From Parachlorella kessleri (taxonomy: Eukaryota; Chlorophyta; Trebouxiophyceae; Chlorellales; Chlorellaceae): a stretch of DNA of 21,714 nucleotides. The position numbers and the translations under genes are program-made. Where the stretch lies: assembly GCA_001598975.1 (NCBI GenBank), contig BBXU01000759.1, positions 1-21,714 on the forward strand, read 5' to 3'. The notes below the pieces were generated by a model. That model was not told where the DNA came from and searched no databases. It worked only from the letters and a program-made list of their open reading frames with translations. This document shows, in pieces, positions 1 to 10,431 of this stretch (positions are counted from its first letter, which is position 1; each line of letters begins with the position of its first letter).

Positions 1-987
1 CTATGGGGCTTGCCTGAGCTTCAGCAAGATGCTGGCTGCTCGAGAGCGTCTGAAGTCAAGTACATCAGCTTAATAGAAATGCATAGAGTTGCATAGGCCC
101 GGTCCTGTAATACTGTGCGTTTCACGTTTCACATGGGTCTCCACCCAGCCTCCTTCCCCGCGCTCCTCAAGGTGAATGAAATTCCTCAAGAACGGATTTG
201 CATGCAGGGCACAATACGATCCTGAACCTACTGGAGCAACAATGTGGCTCGGCTGCATGCCCCTGGCAAACAATGCCTACCAATACTGATCCAGAACCCT
301 GCCCATCGAGGTCCAAGCAGGCCAGAATTTAAACGTCTTGCAACTCCTACCCTCCTGCCTTTTGGGGGCTCCCGCGCCCAACAGTACCGAAGAAAGATAC
401 CACAAACAGCAGCACAAAGCCAGAGAATGTAGCACTCGTGGCAGTATGTCAGCAATCCCACACCAGGCAGAGCAGAGCAGCATGCATGATCCAAAACATG
501 GTTGTAGTTTCGGCTGTAGTATCCTGCCGCTCACGGCAACTGCCGTGCCAATCACAATATCCCCCAGCGCAGCATTGCCGGGGCGTTCAAAATAACGAGT
601 CAACATGGCTCTCTTATCTTAGGTAAAGGTCTACCTAGATGCGGTCCTCTTGGGTGACTGGGCAATCGAAACTAAACTTGCAGGCATAAAGGCAAGCGCC
701 CTAGCATTAGATTCTCTTAAGAACTCCAGCACTCACACGCAACTGCATATGCCTGAGTGCACAGGAACTCTTACCCGACCGAGTAAAGCGACTGTTGAGT
801 TTGATTGGTTTCAACCCAACAAAATGGCACGCCCCTCAAAAACAATTGGCGAGAGGTGCACAGAGGCTGCCCCAAACAGCCCCTCCCTTAATACACAGTT
901 CGACATGTTCTTAACGTATTCAGCAGCGCAATGGGGCGGACAGAACCCCTCATTTGCTCTGGCGCAGGCACATGCCCTTCCCAGCCT
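1..987. other. No gene recognised; distal 3' flank of the bHLH gene
   Basis: I see no coding exon with family similarity here. The part next to 988 must hold the 3' UTR of the minus-strand bHLH gene. No TGTAA (the usual green-algal polyadenylation signal) is found on the minus strand between about 600 and 987. A plus-strand frame starting near 650 stays open into the bHLH C-terminal exon, but it looks like an antisense shadow of Gln/Ala/Pro-rich coding DNA. Positions 1-600 show no RNA gene or repeat that I can support. Confidence 0.5.
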
Positions 988-3962
988 TCAGAAGCTGCTT
1001 GTAGACCGTGCAGCCAGCTTGCGGCGTTTGGCATCACCTTCCCCTGCGATCAATTCTGCTGCACCACGCCTTCCCTCCTCGCTGACCCTTACCCCTGCCT
1101 TGCCATCCCGTGCTGCCGGGGAGCCTGAGAGACCCACCCCATTGCCACCGCCGGCAGCTGCCGCCACGACACCGGTCTCTTGGGTAGTGGGCCCACCCGC
1201 TGACTCGAGGCATGCTGACGTTCCACCACTGCGGCCGACGGCCAGGGTGCTAGGAGCCATGGGCCCCGGCGAGGGCATGTGCTGCGTCTGGTGTGATCGC
1301 CCAGAGTGACTCAGCTCTCGCCCGACTGCTGCCACTGTCAAAGCGGCCGCCGCTACAGCATTTGACGCTGGGGGCATGCCCAGCGCGGCCGCCAAGGAGC
1401 GCTGCTGGGGCCGGGCGTGGGCGGCAGCAGGCAGTACCCGTGGTACAGATGCGGGGGCGGACCAAGAGGGCCCGTTGCTATGGCTGGTGAACGCGGACAG
1501 GGACTGGGAAACTGCCGGCAGCACCGGCTGCACCACGTCAACCTGCTGCGGATGATTGCTGCCCAGGGGCCGAGACGTGGCACCACGCCCCGAGGCCGTC
1601 CCACCGGAATGTGCAGCCCCACCCGACACCGACTGCTGCAGCTGCTGCTGGGCCACCTGCTGTGCTAGCTGCTGCGCTGCCAGCAGGTGGAACTGCAGCT
1701 TGGCGCTAGGGTCCACCCAGGGTTGCATGGCAGGCGCTGGAGGCTGCTCCGGCGGCGCCGGCTGCTGCTGGTGCTGACGCTGCAGCTGCTGGGGCAGCGT
1801 GAGAGCACTGCCAGGGCCAAGCAGCGCCTGCGCGGCCTGTTGCAGCAAACTGCCATCCAGCGGAGACGACAAGCCCAGGGCTGCCGCGGTGAAGGCATCT
1901 CCTTGGCCGCCGCCTCCAGGCAGGTCCTGGAGGGCCGCAGCTGTTTCGCGGGGAGGCGCGCTTCGCCCCTGCTGTGCCTGCTGGGCGCGCTCCGCCAGCT
2001 GCGCCAGGCTCGCCCGCGGCTGGCTCTCGGCCATCATGGCAGCCGCAGCGGCGGCTGAGGCTCCCCTGGGCGGCGCTGTGAGCGCTGCGGCCATCTCCAG
2101 CTCCTCGCTGTGGGAAGGCAGGAGGTCGTCCGCGCGTGCCCGGCCGCCTGTTAGCTTGCCTGCGGACCGCAGCGCAGGCCCCAGCGCCACTCCGCCCCTT
2201 CCATGCAAGCCTGCCTTGCCGGCCAGCAGGGGCTGCACAGGCTGCAGGGAAGGCTTGGCGGGGGGCGCGGCGCTGGTGTGGGCAGCTGCAGAGCTGCGGA
2301 AGTCAAGCAGGGCCAGTCCCAGGGGGTCCAAGCCCGCTGAAGCCGCCTGCCTAAGGTGGTCATGCTCCTGCTGCTGGTGCTGCTGCTGTGCGCTGGGCAT
2401 GCTCTGTGCCGCTCGCCGCCCTGCGGCCCTCACAGACATTCCAGCATCAGTTTGAAGCTGCTGCTGCTGACCAGGCTGCTCCAATGCTGACTGGGTGGCG
2501 AGATGGTCAGACGTGCCTCCTGTGAGGGTGGATGGCTCCGCCGCCGTGGCAGCTTCCCTGTTGCCCAGGTGCTGGAAGGCTTCCTCCTGTACCACAATCA
2601 GAAACCAGGGTGATACCACTTGTACAGTCTCCAGCAGGAGCTCATACAGTACGCTGCAGCAGACTTGGAGAGGAAGGCTGCTTCATGAGGGCTGCTTTGC
2701 CACAAGCCACCCCCACCGAAGGCCCAGCAGTAAAAACTGTGTTCCCATCAGCACAGCTAAAGAGGTCCAAAAGCCACGGTCAGCAGAGGCAGCCTGAAGA
2801 CCCCTTATAATCATGGACTCCAAACCTACTGGTGTCTCCACTTCTATCCACAGTTTGCAATACATTTCATGACACCAGCACCCCAACAACAAGACAACAA
2901 CAACATCACCCACCTTGGACTCTGGCTCTACCCCTAGCCGTGCCTCCAACTCCGCCACCCTCTGCTGCAGGTGCTCCACATACGCGAGCACTTCCTCCAG
3001 AAAGTTTGCTGTGTTGGCCCTCTCGCTATGAGGCACCACGCGCCGCAACGCTTCCAGCCTGCATGTGCCCACAACTTACATACTTTCTGGGTCCTGTCAA
3101 ATGCCTCTGTCCTAGTAAGTACGCTGCTGGGGATGGCCGGGGAACCAAGTGAGCTAGGTGGTAAGGCCAGGTCCCTGACAGAACGCATGCAGGCAAGGCT
3201 GACCCTGTTCTACCTTGGCATGGGCAAGTGGTTGTATCCCATCCAGTATGGCGTGATCTGTAACTCGCAGCAACAGCTCCAGCGATAGCAAACACAGGAT
3301 GGACAACATAAAACGCTGCTCTTGAGGGTACTACACAAGATTGTGCCCACCTCTCATTGATACGAGACCGCCTTCGTGCCTCAGCCTGAACAGCAGCACC
3401 AGCCTTATGTCTCAGAGCCAAGGCAGGCCTATGCCATAAACTGGACAGCAACTATGACCCCGGCCCAAGCTCCGTCTGTGATATACGGGATAACAACGTC
3501 CGGTTCAGGACCCTATGCAGAAGCATATGAAAGCCTGGACAGTCGGGCACCACCCAGGCAGCGCGGCGCTCAGCAGCCGCTGCCTTGTAATCTACAGCCC
3601 AGCCGCTCCCTCACCTGCTGATGCCTGGAGGCATAGGTTGCTGACGCGCCACCGTTGGCCGCCTGAGTCCCTGTGCCGCCACTGGTGGCTCGGCCCTTGG
3701 ACTTTGCTGGCTTGGCATCAGCTGCCTGCTGCCCAGGGTCCTGGAAGCCTGGCAGTTGCGACAGGACCGCCGTATTGCCTAATATCTGGTGTAAAAGCTG
3801 GGCAGGCTCAAGGGCAGGCGCTCTCTCTTGCTGGTACCGCGGGTCCGGCGGCCGAACAAACGCCGAGCCCCGTTGGCTTTGCAGCAAGGCTTGCAGCGCC
3901 TGCGGATGAAGCTGTAGAGCGCTCGCATCCCCAGGAAAACGGTGCAGAGTCGGATCATCCAT
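988..3962 (-). CDS. bHLH transcription factor, BIM-like
   Basis: This is a probable nuclear DNA-binding regulator. Exons on the minus strand are 3962-3615, 3403-3351, 3058-2914 and 2586-988, which join in frame to about 714 residues. The start is the ATG at 3962. The basic region (about 117-134) includes EARRRSRINER. An intron splits the domain just after it, and helix-loop-helix residues 135-182 run from LEALRRVVPHSERANTANFL through LEEVLAYVEHLQQRV into a short leucine-zipper-like tail. The spacing and the PHS and FLEEV motifs most resemble plant BIM (BES1-interacting Myc-like) factors. Glu and Arg of the H5-E9-R13 DNA-contact set are present, but Ala replaces His at position 5. The last 530 residues are low-complexity Gln/Ala/Ser/Pro sequence, probably disordered activation sequence, ending in a basic KRRK patch. 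The acceptor of exon 2 is uncertain: 3410 (phase 2) is an alternative to 3403 (phase 0). An extra small exon between 3615 and 3410 is also possible. The bHLH assignment is firm; the BIM subfamily is an inference. Confidence 0.85.
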
Positions 3963-4209
3963 GACGTGTGGCTGACGGTGTGCCCACCATGCGAGGCCGG
4001 AGTGGGTGCTGCTTGCCTACTGTCTACTGTCGCACACTGAACGGGAATCGCGTAAGACATAGACACCCACGTGGCCAATGGCGCCAAGCATCCGGCCGTG
4101 CTGGCGTTGTAAACGGAGAACGTTGTTCCTCAATGCACATCGCTGTTGTCATGGATGTACTTAAAACCTGGCTGTTCCGACCTCCTTTGCGACTGCGCCT
4201 GTGTGAAAC
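3963..4209. promoter_or_regulatory. Bidirectional promoter between bHLH and LCMT1 genes
   Basis: Only 247 bp separate the two divergent start codons (minus ATG at 3962, plus ATG at 4210), so both 5' UTRs and any core promoters must share this spacer. It holds a palindromic G-box directly followed by a CCAAT box. No clear TATA box is visible. Shared regulation of the pair is an inference from the geometry. Confidence 0.6.
4067..4079. promoter_or_regulatory. G-box (CCACGTGG) abutting a CCAAT box
   Basis: CCACGTGG occupies 4067-4074 and is an exact palindrome containing the E-box core CACGTG. CCAAT follows at 4075-4079. bHLH and bZIP factors bind such G-boxes and NF-Y binds CCAAT. Its position midway between a bHLH gene and LCMT1 makes it a candidate control site, possibly autoregulatory. 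This rests on motif matching only. Confidence 0.45.
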
Positions 4210-7200
4210 ATGGCACTCGGTCACACACCAAACCTTCAACTTCAAAGCGATGCTCAGGTTCAGGGCACCAATGACGATGCGCAGCTGAGCAAAGCGTAAG
4301 TGTTGACACTGCCAGCCCGTCCTTCATCTGCCTGCCCACAAACTGGGTGTAGCTGCCGCCCTTGGTAGGCACGCCGCCTTTACTGCCTGCGGTGCCCTTG
4401 GATCAGGTCTTGCGTTAAGCTGGGCTACTTTAAGGATGACTTTATGAAGTATTTTGTGAAGAGGCCCGTCAGGAGAGCCCCGCTGATAAACCGAGGTGAG
4501 GACACCCCTGCCCACCCAGCCTGCTGGAGCTTACAAGGTGTTCTTTATTGCACCCCCCCTATTGCACCCAGTGGACACCACTGTTTCTAAGCCAGGGATT
4601 CAGTCCCAACCAACGTCAGCCCTGCTCGCCATTTTCCCCTAGTGAGCCAAAATACACTTGGCCTGCAGGCTACTATTCCCGCTATGCTGCCCTGAGGGGC
4701 CTGTTGCTAAGCTTCCTAGAGCAACCTGCCACCCGCCATTATGGAAACACACAAACGGGCGGGTTCCACAGCACGCAGGAGAGCAATGGCAGCACTTGGC
4801 CCGCAGCAGTGCCAGGTAGCGCTGCAAATGGGCACACTGCTGCGGCATCAGGCCTGGGTGGCGGTGCAGAGCAGCAGGAACCTCTTCAGCTGTCACTAGA
4901 GCAGCCTTCAAATACTTCGGAGCCGCAGTCTGGGCAGCAGATGCACAGAAGCCCTCAGCAGGCCGTTGCGGGGCCAGAGGCGGCGCCAGTGCTGCATGCT
5001 GAGCCTGCTAGGCATGCTGAGCCAGCTGGGCATGCTGGGGCTGCCAAGCAGGTGCTGTCGCTCGGGGCGGGCTTTGACACGTCCTTCTTCCAGTTGGTGC
5101 GCGAGGGCAGGGCTCCTGCCAGATACTTTGAGGTGGATTTCAAGGAGGTGGGTCAAAGGGAGAAGGGTGGCTGCGGGTCAAGTAGACTTCTGGTGATCTC
5201 CTAAGCAGGATGGGCGGGCGGGGTTCCCAGTGGAAGCTCTTGAGTGGGACGGGTCAGGGAGGAGGCTTGAGGTGTGGATTCAAGACTGTCGTCTCTCCTT
5301 GCCAGGCAGCATACAGTGCAACTGGAATAGCTGCTGGCCCTCTATCAACCCCCTGGAGGCCTCCGGTGCTGTATCCCATGTCGGGAATCTGCATCCGTGG
5401 CAGGCATGCCCACGAGCCTGCTGCCACGCCTGGGGTCCTCATGTGAGGTTATGTAAGCCACCTGGACCTGCTGCTGCTTCCCACAGTTGCGGATTCCCCA
5501 ACAGGCGCAACGACTGTCCAAGGGTGGCAGCTTGTGTGATCGGTGTGTGTTAAGTTCCGCAATGTGTTTATGGACTTGGCGTCTTGTCCCATGGTTTCTT
5601 CTGGGCTTGAGTGACAGTCTCAGAGGTGTGGCCTGGCACAGGTGACCTCCCGCAAGGCAGCTGTAATACAGCAGACGCCCGAGCTGCTCAGCTGCCTGGG
5701 AGCAGGACCAGAGGTTGTAACCGATGTAGGTGAGGGCGCCAGGGCGGCAGGCTGTTTGCAAACCGTGTCCTGCTGCCTTGCACTGAAAGTCATTGTATGG
5801 GTGTGTTTAACGGGCATGGGGATGCCTCAGAGTTGAGCCCAGGCGTCCTTCCCTTCAAGGATGCCAAGGCCCGCCCACATGGTGCTGCGCTTTGCCCTGC
5901 TGCGCTGCAGAGGCTGGGCGGGTGCTGGCGCCCGCTTATCGCCTGCTCCAAGCAGACCTTCGGGACATAGATGCCCTGGCGGAAGCCCTTAAGGCTGCTG
6001 GGTTTGACCCAGGGCTTCCAACATTTGTCCTGTCAGAATGCGTGCTTGTGTACATTGAGGCGGAGCAAAGCGCAGCGGTCGTGAGGTGGCTTGGCGCCAC
6101 GCTGCGCTGCGCTGTGATGGCCATCTATGAGCAGGTATGTGAGGGGCTGGGAGGGAGTTGCAACCTTGTTCGCGTTGCTGGGAGGAGCGGCAGGCATAAC
6201 ATTAGGATGGTAGGGAGAAACCTGCCAAGGCAGGGTTCACAGGTGCTTGGCTTTGGGAGGTGCAAGTCAGGTGCATGGGATGGTGTGCAGGGGGAACTAC
6301 CAGGTTTAGTAATTGCAGTGTGCTCAATGCCACGGCGCCTCAGCTGGGAACTCCCCTGCGGACCCTCCCTGAGGATTCCTGGCCAGCATTGCTGCGTAAG
6401 TACCTGTTCTAGAGGGAGGAGGCTGTTGGGGGGCATCCTGCCGTCTACCCTCCCTTTGCATCTGCTTGGATGAGTCAACGCCCTTTGGGCGATGGACACC
6501 ACTTTAGCTGGTTTGTTGGGACGACCTACCTGACAGTCTTGGCATCCTTGGTTGCTGTCTTCTGTGCAGATCCGGCCGGAGGATCCCTTTGGGCAGCAGA
6601 TGCTGCACAACCTTGACTTGCGCGGCTGCCCGCTGAGAGGCATCTGGGCTACTCCAGACCTGGAAGCCCACAGGATGCGATTCCTGGGATCTGGGTGGGA
6701 TCGAGCCGAGGCACGGAGCATGGACGATATCTACAGGTGGGGCGGCTTGTCAGCCGTGGTGTGGGGTGCGTGTGTTAGTCCACCAATGCTGTGTGGGGTG
6801 GCTCACAATCCCCCTTCTGTCTCAGGCTAGAGCCGGTAGAGATGGAGGGCACTGTTAGGGGGGCAAAGGTGGGATAGTGAAGTTAGCTATGTGGTGTGTG
6901 CCATAGTTTCGTCGCCTGCACCAGGGCTGTAGGTGTCTGGTGCCAGCATGCATGCCAGTTCTACATCTCAGTGGTGCTAGCAGCGCAGCTCCCTGCCTGG
7001 GTGGCTCTGTCCAGACTGCTGCATGCAAGTGTGACTTGTTAAGGCTGAACTCTTGCTGCAATGAGTGAGGGTGCTACGCTTGCTTTACCCTTCCTCCCTG
7101 CTCCAATTATATGCAGGCGCTGCTTGGAGCCGGGGGATCGCAGGCGCATTGAGAGGCTTGAACTGTTCGATGAATTTGAGGAGTGGGACCTAATACAAGT

Positions 7201-7620
7201 GAGCTACAGGGTCTGCCCTGTCTAGAACTTGTCACTGCCTGACATTTGATTCCATCAAGCGCACCTACCAAGCCCAGCCGTGCGGCCGCCGCTGCTGGCA
7301 TACCTTGCGCCTTTGGCATCGGCCTGACTGTGCATGTTGTTTGAGCTTGTACTGTGAGGTTGGTATGCTGGTCAATTGCTGTGCCCAGCTCTCACTCTCT
7401 GATATGAGAGCCAGGTTTTGATGCCCAACTTTGATGCCAACGTCACCCACCACTGGAGACGTGCAGTCACACCGTCATGGCTCGTGGTGTGATTTGTGTG
7501 GTGCAGGCCCACTACTGCATAGCATTGGGAATCAAGGACCGCTCAGGGCTTCTCCAAGACTTTGGCTTCCGGGAATATGGCGCCACGTTGCCAGGTCAGC
7601 TACGCAGGCCAATCGGCTGA
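4210..7620 (+). CDS. LCMT1: Leucine carboxyl methyltransferase (PP2A C-subunit methylation)
   Basis: The enzyme transfers a methyl group from SAM to the C-terminal leucine carboxylate of the PP2A catalytic subunit, controlling holoenzyme assembly. Exons are 4210-4295, 4407-4495, 4669-5147, 5642-5729, 5911-6134, 6570-6736, 7117-7198 and 7507-7620. All junctions are GT-AG and keep frame, giving 442 residues. The start ATG at 4210 follows an in-frame TGA at 4204. Family landmarks run in order: LGYFKDDFMKYFVKRPVRR then INRGYYSRYAAL (34-67); SAM loop LSLGAGFDT (188-196); YFEVDF with Asp215; VTSRKAA (219); ADLRD (262-266); SECVLVY with Glu290; YEQ ending exon 5; DPFGQQM; and a C-terminal AHYCIALGIKD. 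Residues about 78-185 form a low-complexity insertion absent from the human enzyme; it lies wholly within exon 3 and is open throughout. The gene is complete and all expected SAM-contact motifs are intact. Confidence 0.95.
4994..5045 (+). repeat. 18-bp coding tandem repeat inside LCMT1
   Basis: There are three imperfect 18-bp copies beginning GCATGCT at 4994, 5012 and 5030 (the last is cut short). They encode HAEPAR, HAEPAG and HAGAAK at the end of the LCMT1-specific insertion, just before the SAM-binding loop. The period is a multiple of three, so copy-number change keeps the frame. Confidence 0.75.
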
Positions 7621-8399
7621 CCTGCTGCAGCAAGTTATTACCGCATTGTAGCGTTAGGGCTGGGAGCTATAGTGACGACTCTTCGGCAGGGGCTCTTTTG
7701 ATTGGGGCCCAGACAAGCTGCACGCATTGTGCACCTGATGGCTGGCCAGGGTTCTGCTATATAGTCAGACCTCCATCTGGTGCTGGCTTTGTCGGTGCAG
7801 AGGCTCCAAATCTCCTAAGAAATAAACGTGGGGAGGAATAAATCTGTCCCCGAGCTGGAAGCTTGCAGTGTGCACGACTGGAAGACTTCTAACACAGCAA
7901 AGGGGTTGTACGATGGGTCATGTTCAGGTCATGTTGTACTTGTCGGCAGGCAGAACTCTCCTGGGGCTATGTGCCCGTGCACATCTAGGGACCTGAAAGA
8001 GATCGAGCTGTACACGTCAGACGGTACAGGTTTCTACAGAGCTGTGCATGTGAGGAATTGCGCGCGCGCTGCGCGCCAAGCGCCGTTCCTTAGAAGCCCA
8101 ACAGCACCAGGGGCAAGTGAGGGGCATAGTAAAACTCCGCAGAAACGTATGGAAAGACCGATTGCGACCCGAGTCTCTTCCATCACGTTCGAGGTCGGCT
8201 AGTTTCTTACGGCTTCTGTGTCGACTGGGTCTTCAAGCTTCAGCGAGCTTCCACTTCCCTCGGCTTCACCGCTTTGGCGCACTTCAAGCGGCGGATAAGA
8301 GTAGTTCTCTACGCCATAGCCCAGCCCACCGAACGCGTGCACTGCTGCCGTCGTCACTGCTCCCCACCCTACCGAGCCTACCAAGCCGGCTCTGCAACG
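7621..8399. other. Spacer: LCMT1 3' UTR and promoter of the Asn-rich gene
   Basis: No coding exon is recognised. The spacer holds the LCMT1 3' end and the 5' flank of the next plus-strand gene. AATAAA occurs twice near 7821-7842, but no TGTAA is seen. A short alternating CG run lies at about 8060-8076. The 150 bp before 8400 are pyrimidine-rich and probably 5' UTR or promoter. Frames open here show no family similarity. Confidence 0.5.
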
Positions 8400-10431
8400 A
8401 TGTCTCGAGGCCTCACAGTGGTAGCCCTGCTGGCTGCCATGCTAACGACTCAGGCTGTAGGGTGAGTGCGACTGGACTCAGAGAGCTGATGCACTGGAAC
8501 CTGGCTCTCAAGTTAGCTTGTCCGGCACAGCAGCGTTGCAGATGCCACCATTGTACTTGCGTGTATGCAGGTCGGCAGGTGAGGTTGGCGACTGCACATA
8601 TGCAGCTGCTGCTGGCTATAGATACGCCGGCGGGACGTCTTCTGTGCACCTGGTGGTGACCGCGGTTCTGCTTTGTTTTCCCTAAGCTTGCTGACCGTTA
8701 GTGGCACTGGTACGGTGTGGGCTTAGCCATGCTGATCTGCTGTGCTTGCTGGTGCTGGTGTGCAGCCCGTCAGCTCAAAGACTGGCCATTTGACGGTGAC
8801 GGGCCCTTTGCCAATCCGCCAGCACCCAACAACAATGGCAACAACAACAACCAGGGCACCATCAACCAGGACGCCAACGCCAACAACAACAACGGTGGCA
8901 ACAACAATGCGGTAAGGCATGCCTTTGCGTGCAGGGCCTTCATCATGCAGAGCAGCTCGTTGCCAAGGTGATCACAACAAGTCGATTGATCTGCAGGGCC
9001 CTAGGCTTGGCTACTGTTGCATGGACATGGCCTGCTTCTATTGACAAGGGCTGGTCCAGCGCCACATTTACCAGTTGCACTACCCTTACTGAGCTCTCTG
9101 CTGCAACTTCATAATGAACCCCTGTGGCACTTGCAGAATAACAAGGGGACCATAAATTTCCCACCCAGTATCCCGGTAAGCCACTCAGGCTGGCACCCAA
9201 GTGCCCGGAGATGGACTGAATGTGCATGCACAGTTCGTGTGTTGGTGAGTTTGTTGGTATGTGCTTCAGGCAGCAGGTGTCCCAATAGCTAGCCTCGGAG
9301 CCTTACAGAGACACCATTTCCAGCTTGGCAGCCCAAAAAAGCATCCTGCATCGTCTGCTGGTTTGTACCTACTACCCGACATGCGGCTGGTGTGTGCCTT
9401 TGCAGCCTGGCCCCAACAACGGCAACGACAACAACCAGGGCACCATCAACCAGCAGGCCAATGCCAACGGCAACAACGGTGGCAACAACAGTGCGGTGAG
9501 ACCCCTGTCCTGCTGCCCCTTGTCCCTTGGAAAACGGGCCACCCGCACTTTTGTAGATGACACTTTTGTTTGTAGATGACACTGCATGCACGCACAGCTT
9601 CATAAGGCTGTGTGCCTGACTCCACAGGGCCTGGTCCGCACTTCGTACAAGTGGTTGTGCTGATGCATTGATAAAAACGATCACTGGCACAAACTGCAAT
9701 GCAGTAGTAGCTCAATCCGACAGAATGACAGCCTTGCACGGCAACCCAGCAGTAACGGCCTAGGCCTGCGCCATGCGTGCAGAACAACCAAGGCACCATC
9801 AACTTTCCACCAAACAATCCGGTGAGGCGCTGTCAGGAGGGCTGGCATTGAAAGTGTTGACTGCCTTAGCGCCGTATGCATGCAAAACCGTTCACCCTAT
9901 AGCCAGCTGCTGCTGTTGCACCTGCTGTTGCACCACTGTTGTATACGAATCAGCCCTCCCCTATTTAGCTCTCCCCTTATAAGTTGACCCAACGCGGCTG
10001 CTTCCGAATGTGGGCCTTGCAGCCAAACCCGAATGGAAACAACAACAACCAGGGCACCATCAACCAGCAGGCCAACGCTAACGGCAACAACGGTGGCAAC
10101 AACAACGCGGTGAGTCCCAGCCCAACCCTGCCATTGTCCCCAAATGCCCCACTTTCATTGAGGTAGCTCTGTCTGCTACATTTGATGCGAGCCCTATTTT
10201 TGCCACCCCCCTGCAGGGGTCCAATGCGTGTGGGCGCTAGGCTCATGCTTAGGCCCTGACTGCATGTAGCATGGGTGTCATGCCCGCAAGCCATGATTGC
10301 AGGGCAGCATGTACAGGCAGCTCGGTCAACACCCCACTGCCTTGTGCAGAACAACGATGCAGGCAGCTCGGTCAACTGCCCACTGCCTTGTGCAGAACAA
10401 CGATGCGACAATCAACTTTGGGAAGAAGTAG
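8400..10431 (+). CDS. Secreted Asn-rich exon-repeat protein, copy 1 (unknown function)
   Basis: I do not recognise this family. Exons are 8400-8461, 8571-8578 (8-nt microexon), 8766-8911, 9137-9175, 9406-9495, 9783-9821, 10023-10109 and 10396-10431, giving 168 residues with every junction GT-AG and in frame. Residues 1-23 are a signal peptide (hydrophobic TVVALLAAML, likely cut near GSA-A). A short RQLKDWPF linker precedes three long repeats A1-A3 built on NQGTINQxANANxNNGGNNxA. These alternate with short repeats B1 and B2 (NNxGTINFPPxxP), and the end is NNDATINFGKK. Introns between repeats are all phase 0, so the repeats arose as whole exons. Asn makes up 54 of the 145 residues after residue 23, with alternating N-x-N stretches, which suggests beta-solenoid or amyloid-like structure (inference). 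The product is probably extracellular or in the cell wall. The start is set by the signal peptide; no upstream in-frame ATG improves it. Confidence 0.82.
8571..8578 (+). other. 8-nt microexon (copy 1)
   Basis: GTCGGCAG is preceded by TGTATGCAG and followed by a GTGAGG donor. It converts the phase-2 end of the signal-peptide exon into the phase-1 entry required by the first repeat exon, and adds Gly-Ser-Ala-Ala at the expected signal-cleavage site. The paralogue on the minus strand needs an equivalent 11-nt microexon at 14698-14688, which supports the call. Confidence 0.75.
10314..10405 (+). repeat. 46-bp tandem duplication carrying the last splice acceptor
   Basis: Two copies, 10314-10359 and 10360-10405, differ at only two positions. 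Each holds the sequence TTGTGCAG followed by AACAACGATG, so the terminal-exon acceptor of copy 1 is duplicated. The second acceptor gives the conserved ending TINFGKK-stop. The first would read the same start and then a different frame for more than 100 residues, because 46 is not a multiple of three. Confidence 0.85.

Noticed and set aside
650..1309. Plus-strand open frame of 219 residues with an ACAAAATGG context inside
   Set aside because: Its second half is exactly antisense to the last bHLH exon. It is Ala/Pro/Ser-rich with no domain, as expected from a shadow of GC-rich coding DNA.
4548..4668. Apparent N-terminal extension of the LCMT1 frame into a leader of about 40 residues
   Set aside because: This is intron 2 read-through. 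The true upstream exons at 4210-4295 and 4407-4495 carry the conserved LCMT1 N-terminus and join in phase.
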